Source: Olleya sp. Hel_I_94 (GTDB taxonomy: Bacteria > Bacteroidota > Bacteroidia > Flavobacteriales > Flavobacteriaceae). Taken from it: DNA of 64,000 bases. How positions within the stretch are numbered: position 1 is the stretch's first letter; the number at the start of each line of letters is the position of its first letter. The stretch spans positions 2,423,001 to 2,487,000 of the forward strand of contig NZ_VISI01000002.1 in the NCBI RefSeq assembly GCF_007827365.1, given 5' to 3'. Both the position numbers and the translations under genes were made by a program. The notes beneath the pieces are model-generated. The model was given only the letters and a program-made list of their open reading frames with translations. It searched no databases and was not told the origin of the DNA. Shown here piece by piece: positions 28,122 through 37,282 of the stretch.

Positions 28122-29125
28122 TGTTAGACGGGATTACATTTTTAAATAAAGAATTTTTCTGGCTGTTACTGGCATTGCCATTAGCAATAGTTTGGTATGT
28201 TTTTAAGCACAAACAGCAAAACGCAGAACTAAAAATATCTAGCCTTAAAGGGTTTAAAATTACTAATTCTTGGCTGCCAAAATTAAAACATTTATTATTT
28301 GCTTTGCGCCTTTTGGCTTTAGGTGTTTTAATAGTTGCATTAGCAAGACCACGCACATCAGAGACTAACACAAAAACCAAAACAACTAGAGGTATAGATA
28401 TTGTTATGGCAATTGACGTATCTGCAAGTATGTTAGCAAAAGATTTAAAACCTAATAGGTTAGAAGCGCTAAAAAATGTGGCTTCAAAATTTATAAAAGG
28501 AAGACCAAATGATAGAATAGGTTTGGTGGAATATGCAGGAGAAAGTTACACAAAAACACCAATTACTAGTGATAAGTCAATAGTTTTAAATTCACTTGAG
28601 GATATTAAATACAATACCATTATAGAAGGTGGTACAGCAATTGGAATGGGCTTAGCAACAGCTGTTAACAGATTAAAAGATAGTAAAGCTAAAAGTAAAG
28701 TCATTATACTATTAACAGATGGAGTCAATAATTCTGGTGTGTTAAATCCAAAAATTGCTAGTGAGCTGGCTATAGAGTTTAATATAAAAGTATATACTAT
28801 TGGTCTTGGTACTAACGGTATGGCTTTGTCACCAGTGTCTGCGTTGTCAAATGGTAGATTTCAGTATGATAGAGTCCAAGTAGAAATTGATGAAGATTTA
28901 CTAAAAGATATTGCTAAAGTTACTGGAGGACAATATTTTAGAGCCACTAATAATCAAAAATTAGAGCAAATCTATACTGAGATTAATAAGCTTGAAAAAA
29001 CAGAAATTGATGAAATTAAATTTACAACTTACCAAGAGCATTTTAGACCCTTTGTTTGGATTGCAGGACTGTTATTGTTAATTGAGTTTTTAATCAGAAT
29101 AACACTATTTAGAAGCTTTGTATAA
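28121..29125 (+). CDS. batA: BatA, VWA-domain membrane protein
   Basis: 334 residues. N-terminal hydrophobic segment and a second helix (about 50-70), a VWA domain about 88-285 with MIDAS AIDVSASMLAKDLKPNRLEA and ILLTDGVNNSG, and a C-terminal helix (FVWIAGLLLLIEFLIRI). The VWA domain faces the cytosol or periplasm according to helix count; the family is described as inner-membrane. BatA and BatB are close paralogues, and both are expected MoxR partners. Confidence 0.93.
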   Translation: MLDGITFLNKEFFWLLLALPLAIVWYVFKHKQQNAELKISSLKGFKITNSWLPKLKHLLFALRLLALGVLIVALARPRTSETNTKTKTTRGIDIVMAIDVSASMLAKDLKPNRLEALKNVASKFIKGRPNDRIGLVEYAGESYTKTPITSDKSIVLNSLEDIKYNTIIEGGTAIGMGLATAVNRLKDSKAKSKVIILLTDGVNNSGVLNPKIASELAIEFNIKVYTIGLGTNGMALSPVSALSNGRFQYDRVQVEIDEDLLKDIAKVTGGQYFRATNNQKLEQIYTEINKLEKTEIDEIKFTTYQEHFRPFVWIAGLLLLIEFLIRITLFRSFV

Positions 29126-29214
29126 ATGATTAATATAAAGCAATTGTAAAAAGTTTAAAATAAAAAGATAGTTAGCATAAATAATAATGTTGGTTAGCTT
29201 AAAATAAAAAATAA

Positions 29215-30252
29215 ATGTTTCAATTAGAAGAAAAAATATGGTTTTGGACACTACTGGTAATTCCAGTATTAGTGCTCTTCTTTTTATTGCTACTATTATG
29301 GAAAAAGCAAACACAAAAAAGATTTGCAAACGCAGCGCTTTTAAAGCGACTTAGTCCTAATAAATCAATATTTAAATCGGTATTAAAATTAGTTGTTTTA
29401 TGCTTAGCTTTTGCTAGTTTAACCTTAGCTTTAGTAAACCCAAAAGTTGGTACAAGTCTAGAGACTGTAAAACGAGAAGGTGTAGATATTGTGTTTGCGG
29501 TAGATGTTTCTAAAAGTATGTTGGCAGAAGACATTAAGCCAAACAGATTAGAAAAATCACAACAATTAGTCTCTAAAATTATTGATAAACTAGGTAGCGA
29601 TCGTGTGGGTATTATCGCTTACGCAGGAAAAGCATTTCCGCAATTACCAATAACAACAGACTATTCTGCAGCAAAAATGTTTTTGCAAAACCTAAATACT
29701 GATATGCTATCCTCTCAAGGTACTGCAATTAATGAGGCAATTAACCTTGCAAAAACCTATTATGACGATGACCAACAGACAAATCGTGTTTTAGTAATTT
29801 TGTCTGATGGAGAAGACCACAGTGAAGCTGCAGTCCAAGTTGCAGAAGAAGCTAGTAAAGAAGGCATAAAGATTTTCACCATTGGTGTTGGAGACGTTAA
29901 TGGAGGACCAATACCTTTAAGACGTAACGGAGTCCTGCTTAACTATAAAAAAGATAAACAAGGCGAAACCGTTATTACTAAACTAGACGAGGACACATTA
30001 AAAAACATAGCTAATCAGGCAAATGGTACTTACATAAATGGTGCGATAACAGACAAAGTTGTAAATCAAATGACGGACATTTTAAATAAAATGGATAAAA
30101 CAGAATTTGAAGCTAAGCAAGTCGCTAATTTTGAAAGTAGATTTCAATGGTTTTTAGGTTTAGCTATCTTACTACTTTTTATAGATATTTTCTTGTTAGA
30201 AAGAAAAACAGCTTGGCTGAAAAAATTAAATCTATTTAACGAGAATTTATAA
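29215..30252 (+). CDS. batB: BatB, VWA-domain membrane protein
   Basis: 345 residues with the same plan as BatA: N-terminal helices (about 8-28 and 58-78), a VWA domain with MIDAS FAVDVSKSMLAEDIKPNRLE and VILSDGEDHSEAA, and a C-terminal helix (FLGLAILLLFIDIFLLE). The 89-bp gap after batA is AT-rich without a clear hairpin, so it may carry a separate translation signal but probably not a separate transcript. Together BatA and BatB are thought to form an inner-membrane complex with the TPR proteins BatC and BatE. Confidence 0.93.
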   Translation: MFQLEEKIWFWTLLVIPVLVLFFLLLLLWKKQTQKRFANAALLKRLSPNKSIFKSVLKLVVLCLAFASLTLALVNPKVGTSLETVKREGVDIVFAVDVSKSMLAEDIKPNRLEKSQQLVSKIIDKLGSDRVGIIAYAGKAFPQLPITTDYSAAKMFLQNLNTDMLSSQGTAINEAINLAKTYYDDDQQTNRVLVILSDGEDHSEAAVQVAEEASKEGIKIFTIGVGDVNGGPIPLRRNGVLLNYKKDKQGETVITKLDEDTLKNIANQANGTYINGAITDKVVNQMTDILNKMDKTEFEAKQVANFESRFQWFLGLAILLLFIDIFLLERKTAWLKKLNLFNENL

Positions 30253-30284
30253 AACCCTTAACATCAACAATTGCAAGCCTTTAG

Positions 30285-30292
30285 TATATTTG
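30285..30292 (+). promoter_or_regulatory. Internal -7 element TATATTTG before batC
   Basis: Perfect TAnnTTTG 17 bp before the batC ATG, in the 57-bp batB-batC gap. It suggests a second promoter for batCDE. A TTG lies 11 bp upstream, which is closer than usual. Confidence 0.5.
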
Positions 30293-30309
30293 CGAGTTAT
30301 TTAATTTAA

Positions 30310-31149
30310 ATGAAACACTTTTTAACATACATATTTTTATTGGTATCCTTATCAATCTTAGCTCAAGATAATACGGAAGATAAAGCTATAATTAAACAAA
30401 AGTTAGAAGCTCAAGGTTATACTGCTCAAGCTAATGCTTTAGCAAATAATGACGATTTTGTTGAAGCCGAAATGGAATACCGTAAAGCATTATCTTTAGA
30501 ACCAAAGCAAGCAGCAGGTGCTTATAATTTGGGGACTCAGTATTTTAAAAAAGGAGACTTTGAAGAGTCATTATACAGACACCAGCAAGCAGCTAAAAAT
30601 GCCACCTCTAAAGAAGAAAAACATAAAGCCTTCCATAATATAGGAAACATACTAATGGAAGAAAAAAAGTGCAAAGAAGCGGTTGAAGCTTACAAAAGCG
30701 CTTTAAGAAACAATCCGTCAGATGATGAAACGCGCTATAATTTTGCATTAGCAAAAGAGTGTGCAAAACAGCAAGAGGACGACAAGCCTCAGGAAGACGA
30801 TAAAGACGGAGAAAACGATAAAGATAAAGATCAAAATAAAGACGAAGATCAAAAAGAAAATAACGAGAAAGAGCAAGAAGATAAAAATAAAGACGATCAA
30901 GGAGAGCAAGACAAAAAAGAAGGTGATCAAGATAAGGATGAAGATGGTAATCCTAAAGATGATCAAAAAAACGATCCCAAAGAAGGTGACCAAAAAAACG
31001 AACAAAATCAACCACAACCAGGTCAAATGTCACCACAGCAAATAAAAAACTTGCTAGAAGCCATGAATAACCAAGAGCAAAAAGTACAAGAAAAAATAAA
31101 TGCAGAAAAGGTTAAAGGCGTAAAACAACAAACAGATAAAGATTGGTAA
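30310..31149 (+). CDS. batC: BatC, TPR protein with charged tail
   Basis: 279 residues. Signal peptide 1-18 (ending LAQ). Tetratricopeptide repeats from about 35 to 150 (AEMEYRKALSLEPKQAAGAY, AVEAYKSALRNNPSDDETRY). The region about 155-235 is almost purely Asp/Glu/Lys/Gln/Asn, a polyampholyte probably disordered. The C-terminus returns to normal composition (SPQQIKNLLEAMNNQEQKVQ). A periplasmic scaffold for the Bat complex is the usual assumption. Confidence 0.9.
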   Translation: MKHFLTYIFLLVSLSILAQDNTEDKAIIKQKLEAQGYTAQANALANNDDFVEAEMEYRKALSLEPKQAAGAYNLGTQYFKKGDFEESLYRHQQAAKNATSKEEKHKAFHNIGNILMEEKKCKEAVEAYKSALRNNPSDDETRYNFALAKECAKQQEDDKPQEDDKDGENDKDKDQNKDEDQKENNEKEQEDKNKDDQGEQDKKEGDQDKDEDGNPKDDQKNDPKEGDQKNEQNQPQPGQMSPQQIKNLLEAMNNQEQKVQEKINAEKVKGVKQQTDKDW

Positions 31150-31175
31150 CTAACATTTTATATTGTATTAATTAG

Positions 31176-32960
31176 ATGAAATTACTGAAACACATATGTA
31201 TCCTTTTATTAGCCTGTACAACAAGTTTTACTTTTGCACAAGATGAAGATGCGGTTCAGTTTCAAGCAAAAGTTAGTAAAAAAAGATTAGGCTTAAATGA
31301 GCGTTTGCGTGTTGATTTTCAAATGAATAAAGATGGTGACAACTTTGTGCCACCTAGTTTTTCAGATTTTATTGTAGTTGGTGGACCAAATCAATCGGTT
31401 AGCAACTCTTGGAATGGTAAAACAAGACGTTTTACTAAAATTTACAGTTACTTTTTAGCGCCTAAACAAATGGGTACGTTTTCTATAAATCAAGCTAAAA
31501 TCGAGATTGATGGTCAAGAGTATAAAACATCACCAATAAGTATTACAGTTACAAAAGCTATTGAGAAGCCTGAAGATCCAAACGATCCAGATTATTTATT
31601 ACAAGAACATATCCATTTAGTTGCAGAAGTATCTAATACTAATCCTTATCTAAACCAGCCCATAAGTGTTGTTTATAAGTTATACGTTTCGCCAACCGTT
31701 GGAATTAGTAATTACAGAGAAATTGAAAGTCCAGTTTATAATGGTTTTTGGAGCCAGAGCATGGATGATCAGAGAATAAAAGCTCAAAACGGAACTTATA
31801 AAGGTGAAGATTATAGATTTGTAACACTACGTAAAACCGTTTTATACCCTCAAAAAACCGGGAAATTAGTCTTAGAGCCATTAAGTTTGGATCTTACTAT
31901 AGACGTGCCAACCAATAGACGAGACATTTTTGGTAATCGTATAAAAACACAAGCACACAGAACAATTACTGCAAGCGTTAGAACAATTAATGTAAAACCT
32001 TTACCAGAAGAGGGTAAACCAGATAATTTTACAGGAGCAGTTGGTGATTTTGTGTTTAGTTTGACAACAACAAAAAACAGTCTTAATGCAACGGAATCTC
32101 TACAAGCTAAAATTGAGGTTTCTGGTCAAGGAAATTTAAAATTGTTTGAGCTGCCAAAGTTAACAACGCCAAGTACTTTAGAGGTTTATGAGCCGGAACA
32201 TCAGGAAAATGTTAGGACCAACATGGCAGGTATGCAAGGTAATATTTCAGACCTATATACGGTTGTGCCTCAATATAAAGGTAAGTTTCCGATTCCTCCA
32301 GTTAGTTTTTCTTATTTCGACTTAAAAACCGAAACATATAAGCAAATTAGCTCTGATGAAATAGTAATAAATGTATTAGAAGGACCAGTTTATGCAGAAG
32401 CGGATAATAAATTACCTGTGTCTAGTAATGGTAAACAACCTGTCGTTTTAAATGAAAATCAATTCGCATTTATTAAAACAGATTCAAACTTTACAGCTAT
32501 TCAAAACGATACTTTTTTAAACTCGACTATATTTTGGACTAGTCTTTTAGGACCTTTATTAGCAATTCCATTAGCCTTATTTTACAGAAGAAAACGAGAA
32601 GAGCGATCGGCAGATGTAACAGGGAACAAAAAACGTAAAGCAGATAAGTTGGCTAAAAAGTATTTAACTGAAGCTAAAAAAGCACTAGGCCAAAAAGAAG
32701 CATTTTATGTTGCGCTAGAAAAAGCTTTGCACAATTATCTTAAAGGTAGACTTAATATAGAAACCTCAGATTTAAGCAAAGAAAAGATTGCAAAATTATT
32801 ATCCGATAGACAAGTAGATAGCCAGGTGATTGTAGCTTTTGAAGCGATTTTAGAAAATTGCGAATTAGCAAGGTATACGCCAATTACTAACGTTACAATG
32901 CAGCAAGATTATGACAAAGCAGCAACAACAATTAATTTAATAGACAAACAGATTAAGTAG
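31176..32960 (+). CDS. batD: BatD family protein
   Basis: 594 residues. Signal peptide 1-21. Repeated beta-sandwich modules typical of BatD, with openings such as FQAKVSKKRLGLNERLRVDF and FSLTTTKNSLNATESLQAKI. A membrane helix lies about 448-470 (STIFWTSLLGPLLAIPLALF), followed by a cytosolic helical tail. Most of the chain is periplasmic. It follows batC by 26 bp. Confidence 0.92.
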   Translation: MKLLKHICILLLACTTSFTFAQDEDAVQFQAKVSKKRLGLNERLRVDFQMNKDGDNFVPPSFSDFIVVGGPNQSVSNSWNGKTRRFTKIYSYFLAPKQMGTFSINQAKIEIDGQEYKTSPISITVTKAIEKPEDPNDPDYLLQEHIHLVAEVSNTNPYLNQPISVVYKLYVSPTVGISNYREIESPVYNGFWSQSMDDQRIKAQNGTYKGEDYRFVTLRKTVLYPQKTGKLVLEPLSLDLTIDVPTNRRDIFGNRIKTQAHRTITASVRTINVKPLPEEGKPDNFTGAVGDFVFSLTTTKNSLNATESLQAKIEVSGQGNLKLFELPKLTTPSTLEVYEPEHQENVRTNMAGMQGNISDLYTVVPQYKGKFPIPPVSFSYFDLKTETYKQISSDEIVINVLEGPVYAEADNKLPVSSNGKQPVVLNENQFAFIKTDSNFTAIQNDTFLNSTIFWTSLLGPLLAIPLALFYRRKREERSADVTGNKKRKADKLAKKYLTEAKKALGQKEAFYVALEKALHNYLKGRLNIETSDLSKEKIAKLLSDRQVDSQVIVAFEAILENCELARYTPITNVTMQQDYDKAATTINLIDKQIK

Positions 32961-33031
32961 TGTTAATACATACTGAAAGCTAGATTTGACTCATTATTAA
33001 GTAAAATATATTAAGGCAGAAAGCGGATTAC

Positions 33032-33787
33032 ATGAAACATTTACTTTACATATTATTTTTTTTCATAGGAAACTTGGTGGCTCAAAACCAATCCGTTTTT
33101 GAGCAAGCCAATGCGTTATATACAGAAGGTAAATTTGAAGATGCTATTACAAAGTACCAAGCAATATTAGACACCAAACAGCACTCTGCAGAGTTGTATT
33201 ACAATCTAGCTAATGCACATTATAAGTTAAATAATATAGCACCTAGCATTTATTATTATGAAAAAGCTTTGCAGTTAAAACCCAACGACACTGAGATACT
33301 TAATAACATCGCATATGCTAAAAATATGACTGTGGATGCCATACAAGAGGTTCCGCAATTAGGTATGTCTAGATTTTTTAATAAGTTAACCAATGCCTTT
33401 GCTTTTGATGATTGGGCTAAAATAGCTATAGGCTTTATTTTAGCATTTGTAGTGTTATTTTTGGTATACTATTTTACAGATAGTACGACTCGTAAAAGAG
33501 CAGCTTTTAGCTCTAGTGTCGTATTTTTATTTTTATCTTTAATAAGTTTAGGTTTAGCGTTTCAAAAACAGACACTAGACAAAAAAGATAATCCAGCAAT
33601 AGTATTTGCTCAAAAAAGCGAAGTTAAAACTGAGCCAAATAGCGTAGGGACTGACGCTTTTGTATTACATGAAGGTACTAAAGTACAAGTATTAGACACT
33701 ATTAATGATTGGAAAAAAATTAAAATAGCAGACGGTAAAACAGGTTGGATATTATCCAACGACATAAAGCTGTTAAATAATTTTTAA
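33032..33787 (+). CDS. batE: BatE, TPR and SH3-domain protein
   Basis: 251 residues. Signal peptide 1-17, TPR units about 20-95 (AELYYNLANAHYKLNNIAPS, YYEKALQLKPNDTEILNNIA), two membrane helices (about 132-150 and 158-178) and a C-terminal bacterial SH3-like domain (about 190-251, VLHEGTKVQVLDTINDWKKI, GKTGWILSNDIKLL). Last gene of the Bat operon. Confidence 0.9.
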   Translation: MKHLLYILFFFIGNLVAQNQSVFEQANALYTEGKFEDAITKYQAILDTKQHSAELYYNLANAHYKLNNIAPSIYYYEKALQLKPNDTEILNNIAYAKNMTVDAIQEVPQLGMSRFFNKLTNAFAFDDWAKIAIGFILAFVVLFLVYYFTDSTTRKRAAFSSSVVFLFLSLISLGLAFQKQTLDKKDNPAIVFAQKSEVKTEPNSVGTDAFVLHEGTKVQVLDTINDWKKIKIADGKTGWILSNDIKLLNNF

Positions 33788-33820
33788 TTATTCCTTAACA
33801 CTAAAATCGTACTTTAGTTA

Positions 33821-33828
33821 TATATTTG
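33821..33828 (+). promoter_or_regulatory. -7 element TATATTTG
   Basis: Perfect TAnnTTTG 20 bp before the ATG of the small gene at 33849 and 33 bp after batE, marking a new transcription unit. Confidence 0.55.
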
Positions 33829-33848
33829 CCTTTCTTATTTAGACAAAT

Positions 33849-34133
33849 ATGCATAAAAAGATAGTTTCCATCTTCTTTACAATTTTATTTTTGGCGCTTA
33901 TAACAGCTCCATCTATAATTATTGTTATGGATGATACTGTGGATGTATCTGTGTTTTATAGTTTGTCAGAAGAAGAGGAAGAGCACAAAAATGTAAACTT
34001 GACTTTTGTATTAGAAGACACAGAAGATGCCTTTTATGAAGCCTCTAGTATTAATAAGTATTTAGGTTACCACTTCAAAACCTATCCTAAACCACACCTT
34101 AATTTAATTTCCCCACCTCCCGAATTCATTTAA
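33849..34133 (+). CDS. Small exported or membrane protein, unknown
   Basis: 94 residues. N-terminal hydrophobic segment (about 5-27), then an acidic loop (SLSEEEEEHKNVNL) and a C-terminus rich in Pro (PHLNLISPPPEFI). No family recognised. Preceded by a good -7 element; it sits 88 bp before the SulP/carbonic anhydrase cluster and may lead that transcript. Codon usage and position support a real gene. Confidence 0.65.
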   Translation: MHKKIVSIFFTILFLALITAPSIIIVMDDTVDVSVFYSLSEEEEEHKNVNLTFVLEDTEDAFYEASSINKYLGYHFKTYPKPHLNLISPPPEFI

Positions 34134-34146
34134 TAATAAATTAGTC

Positions 34147-34206
34147 GGACTATTAGTCCATTTAAAATAATTATTAAAATATTACCAATAACAACTGTTA
34201 TTGGTA
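34147..34206 (+). promoter_or_regulatory. Two perfect inverted repeats in the SulP leader
   Basis: GGACT-ATT-AGTCC at 34147-34159 and TACCAATAAC-AACT-GTTATTGGTA at 34183-34206, just before the first SulP gene. The second is followed by CAAATG and not by a T-tract, so a classical terminator is unlikely. Could be an operator or an mRNA hairpin near the start codon. Confidence 0.6.
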
Positions 34207-34221
34207 CAAATGAATTTATAT

Positions 34222-35799
34222 ATGTTTAAAACATTAAAAAATGACTTACCAGCGAGTATAGTCGTGTTTTTTGTAGCATTACCTTTATGTTTAGGTATTG
34301 CTTTAGCAAGTGGTGCGCCACTTTTTTCTGGTCTAATTGCCGGAATAATTGGTGGAGTTGTAGTAGGAGCTTTAAGTGGTTCTAAAATTGGAGTAAGTGG
34401 TCCTGCAGCAGGATTAGCAGCAATAGTATTAACAGCAATTGGTTCATTAGGAGGTTATGAAAACTTTTTAGTAGCAGTTGTATTAGGAGGAATTATTCAA
34501 ATAGTATTTGGTATTTTAAAAGCTGGTATTATTGGATATTACTTTCCGTCATCAGTAATTAAAGGGATGTTAACAGGTATTGGAATCATTATCATTTTAA
34601 AACAAATCCCTCACTTTTTTGGCTACGACGCAGAGCCTGAAGGTGCTGATAGTTTTATTGAAACTTCAGGAGAAAACACCTTTTCTGCAATATTAAATAT
34701 TACAGATAACATTACTATGGGATCAATGACTATTGGTTTAATAGGTTTAGCAATTTTATTATTATGGGATAAAGTATTGTCTAAAAAAGGTAAAGTGTTT
34801 CAAATTGTTCAAGGACCTTTAGTAGCAGTGGTATTAGGTATTGTATTTTTTGTTGTAACACAAGGCTCTAGTTTAGGTATAGCAAACACACATTTAGTTA
34901 GTGTTCCAATTCCAGAAGATTTAGACTCGTTTATAGGACAGTTTAGTTTTCCTAATTTTACAGCAATAACAAATCCTCAGGTTTGGATAGTTGCTTTTAC
35001 AATTGCATTGGTAGCAAGTTTAGAAACGTTACTATGCGTTGAGGCAACAGATAAAATTGATCCAGAAAAAAACGTAACGCCAACTAACAGAGAGTTGTTA
35101 GCTCAAGGAACAGGAAACATCATTTCAGGTTTAATTGGTGGTCTGCCAATTACACAAGTAATCGTACGTAGTTCTGCAAACATCCAATCAGGAGGTCGTA
35201 GTAAAATGTCTGCTATTATTCATGGTTTTTTATTATTAATTTCAGTAGTATTAATTCCTAAATTGTTAAACATGATTCCTTTATCTGTTTTAGCAGCAAT
35301 CTTATTAATTGTAGGATATAAGCTAGCAAAACCAGGTTTATTCAAAAAAATGTATGACATGGGTTGGAAGCAATTTGTACCATTTGTAGTAACAGTTGCA
35401 GGTATTGTCTTTATTGATTTATTATGGGGAATTGGTTTAGGGTTGTTAGTTGGAATTGTAGTAATATTAATTAAAAGCTACCAAAACTCACACTTTCTAC
35501 ACATCGAAGATAATAGTAACGGAAAGCATAAAATTAAAATGACGTTTGCTGAAGAAGTTACTTTTTTCAATAAAGGAGCTATTTTAAAAGAATTAGATAG
35601 CTTACCAAAAGACACGTATTTAGAGCTTGACGTTAGAAAAACTAGATATTTAGATAACGATATTATCGAAATATTAGAAGATTTTGCATTTAAAGCTAAA
35701 GAAAGAAATATTGATATTCAGTTAATATCAGAACGTGGTATAGTTGAAAATCCAGATAGTTTTATCGAGTTTTTTAAACTAAGACCAAAATCAGCATAA
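34222..35799 (+). CDS. SulP family anion transporter (putative bicarbonate importer) 1
   Basis: 525 residues from the ATG at 34222 (MFKTLKNDLPASIVVFF). An in-frame ATG at 34210 and a TTG at 34201 exist, but the TTG lies inside a hairpin arm. About 10-12 membrane helices, SulP signature GSKIGVSGPAAGLAAIVLTA, and a C-terminal STAS domain (about 430-525). SulP proteins carry sulfate, chloride or bicarbonate; adjacency to carbonic anhydrase genes favours bicarbonate, as in BicA-like systems. Substrate inferred. First gene of a UspA and carbonic anhydrase cluster. Confidence 0.88.
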   Translation: MFKTLKNDLPASIVVFFVALPLCLGIALASGAPLFSGLIAGIIGGVVVGALSGSKIGVSGPAAGLAAIVLTAIGSLGGYENFLVAVVLGGIIQIVFGILKAGIIGYYFPSSVIKGMLTGIGIIIILKQIPHFFGYDAEPEGADSFIETSGENTFSAILNITDNITMGSMTIGLIGLAILLLWDKVLSKKGKVFQIVQGPLVAVVLGIVFFVVTQGSSLGIANTHLVSVPIPEDLDSFIGQFSFPNFTAITNPQVWIVAFTIALVASLETLLCVEATDKIDPEKNVTPTNRELLAQGTGNIISGLIGGLPITQVIVRSSANIQSGGRSKMSAIIHGFLLLISVVLIPKLLNMIPLSVLAAILLIVGYKLAKPGLFKKMYDMGWKQFVPFVVTVAGIVFIDLLWGIGLGLLVGIVVILIKSYQNSHFLHIEDNSNGKHKIKMTFAEEVTFFNKGAILKELDSLPKDTYLELDVRKTRYLDNDIIEILEDFAFKAKERNIDIQLISERGIVENPDSFIEFFKLRPKSA

Positions 35800-35809
35800 A
35801 TTTTAAATC

Positions 35810-36613
35810 ATGAAAAACAATAAATATAAAATATTGTTGCTTTCAGATTTAAATAAGTCGGCAACATCAGAACTGATAAGTACGGTAAGTTTAGCAAGAA
35901 TGTTAGATGGAGACATCACTTTATTTCATGTTAAAAAACCGACTGACATTGTAGAAAGAGAAAGCCAATTATCTGCTATGCGTTCCATTAATGAGGAGCA
36001 TATTTCAACTAATAAAATAATTGAAAACCTGATTAAACCTGTTTGTCAGGAATATCAATTAAATATTGGATATGATGTTGCTATTGGTAATATAAAATTC
36101 GAAATTGAAGCATATATCAAAAACTATCAACCTGATATTATTGTTTTAGGTAAAAGAAAATCTAAAACCATTAACTTTATGGGAGATAATATTACAGATT
36201 ATGTTTTAAAAACACACAAAGGATCAATTATGATTGCAGCACCAAACCAATCGTTGCAACCAAATCAAGAAGCAATGTTGGGTGTTTTAAATACAAACGA
36301 TCAAGCATCAGACACTAATTTTATTGAAAGATTGATTAGTAAAACTAATCAGCCTATTAAAGCATTTAAAATAGTGTCTAAGTTAGAACAATCAAATACA
36401 ACAGCTAATAATAAAACGGTAGAGTATGTATTTGAAAAAGGAGATGGTGCAGTAGATAATGTTTCAAAATATGCTTTAAAAAGCAAAATTAACCTAATGT
36501 GTTTTGATAATGCGCAGCAGCAAAAGTCTAACACTAACATTAAAAGTGTAATAAGTAAACTAAATGTTTCATTATTACTAACAGGACAACAATCAAAAAT
36601 GCTACATAAGTAG
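35810..36613 (+). CDS. Universal stress protein (UspA) family protein
   Basis: 267 residues. The first half is a clear Usp domain (KILLLSDLNKSATSELISTV, YQPDIIVLGKRKSKTINFMG, HKGSIMIAAP). The second half (160-267) resembles a decayed second Usp domain that lacks the glycine-rich nucleotide loop. Cytosolic. It starts 10 bp after the SulP gene, so it is almost certainly co-transcribed. Usp proteins next to SulP transporters are common and may act as regulators of the transporter; that is inferred. Confidence 0.85.
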   Translation: MKNNKYKILLLSDLNKSATSELISTVSLARMLDGDITLFHVKKPTDIVERESQLSAMRSINEEHISTNKIIENLIKPVCQEYQLNIGYDVAIGNIKFEIEAYIKNYQPDIIVLGKRKSKTINFMGDNITDYVLKTHKGSIMIAAPNQSLQPNQEAMLGVLNTNDQASDTNFIERLISKTNQPIKAFKIVSKLEQSNTTANNKTVEYVFEKGDGAVDNVSKYALKSKINLMCFDNAQQQKSNTNIKSVISKLNVSLLLTGQQSKMLHK

Positions 36614-36640
36614 TCATTAATAATATTAAAATACACAAAA

Positions 36641-37267
36641 ATGAAAGCACATACAAAAGAAACTCAGGCAACATTAACACCTGATAAAGCAATACAGTTT
36701 TTAGTAGAAGGAAATGAGAGATTTCAAAACAACCTTAAAGCAAATCGTAACCTTTTAGAGCAGGTTAACGATACTAGTGAAGGACAATTTCCTTTTGCAA
36801 CAATATTAAGTTGTATAGATTCTCGTGTTTCTGCCGAGTTAGTTTTTGATCAAGGTCTTGGAGATATTTTTAGTGTACGTATCGCAGGTAATTTTGTAAA
36901 CGAAGACATCTTAGGGAGTATGGAGTTTGCATGTAAGTTAGCTGGTACAAAAGTTATCGTCGTATTAGGTCACACTAGTTGCGGAGCAGTTAAGGGTGCT
37001 TGTGATCATGCAGAGATGGGTAACTTAACAAAGTTAATCCAAAAAATTACACCAGCTGTAAATGCAGTAACAGAACCTAAAGACGAAAGTTTACGTACCT
37101 CTAAAAACTTAGAGTTTGTAGATGAGGTATCAAAGAAAAACGTGCATTTAACAATAGATAGAATACACGCAGAAAGCCCAATTTTAACAGAAATGGAAAA
37201 AAATGGCGAAATAAAAATCGTTGGTGCTATGTATGATATTAATACAGGAGCAGTAGATTTTTACTAG
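36641..37267 (+). CDS. Beta-class carbonic anhydrase 1
   Basis: 208 residues. Zinc-binding motifs of beta-carbonic anhydrases: CIDSR (Cys, Asp-Arg dyad) and LGHTSCGAVKGA (His and Cys). Reaction CO2 + H2O to HCO3- + H+. No signal peptide, so cytosolic. Placed 27 bp after the UspA gene in the SulP cluster. It differs clearly from the second enzyme at 39948 (long acidic insert, different C-terminus), so the two are not a recent duplication. Confidence 0.94.
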   Translation: MKAHTKETQATLTPDKAIQFLVEGNERFQNNLKANRNLLEQVNDTSEGQFPFATILSCIDSRVSAELVFDQGLGDIFSVRIAGNFVNEDILGSMEFACKLAGTKVIVVLGHTSCGAVKGACDHAEMGNLTKLIQKITPAVNAVTEPKDESLRTSKNLEFVDEVSKKNVHLTIDRIHAESPILTEMEKNGEIKIVGAMYDINTGAVDFY

Positions 37268-37282
37268 AAAAAGATAATTTTT

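Noticed and set aside
30748..31045. Lys/Thr/Ile-rich and hydrophobic frames overlapping batC
   Set aside because: Out-of-frame and antisense readings of the Asp/Lys/Gln-rich low-complexity tail of BatC.
24493..33787. MoxR-Bat operon as a new defence or stress system
   Set aside because: The gene order matches the known Bacteroidota Bat operon; only the internal promoter before batC is notable.
34201..34221. TTG start of the first SulP gene
   Set aside because: Lies in the arm of a perfect hairpin; ATGs at 34210 and 34222 are available.
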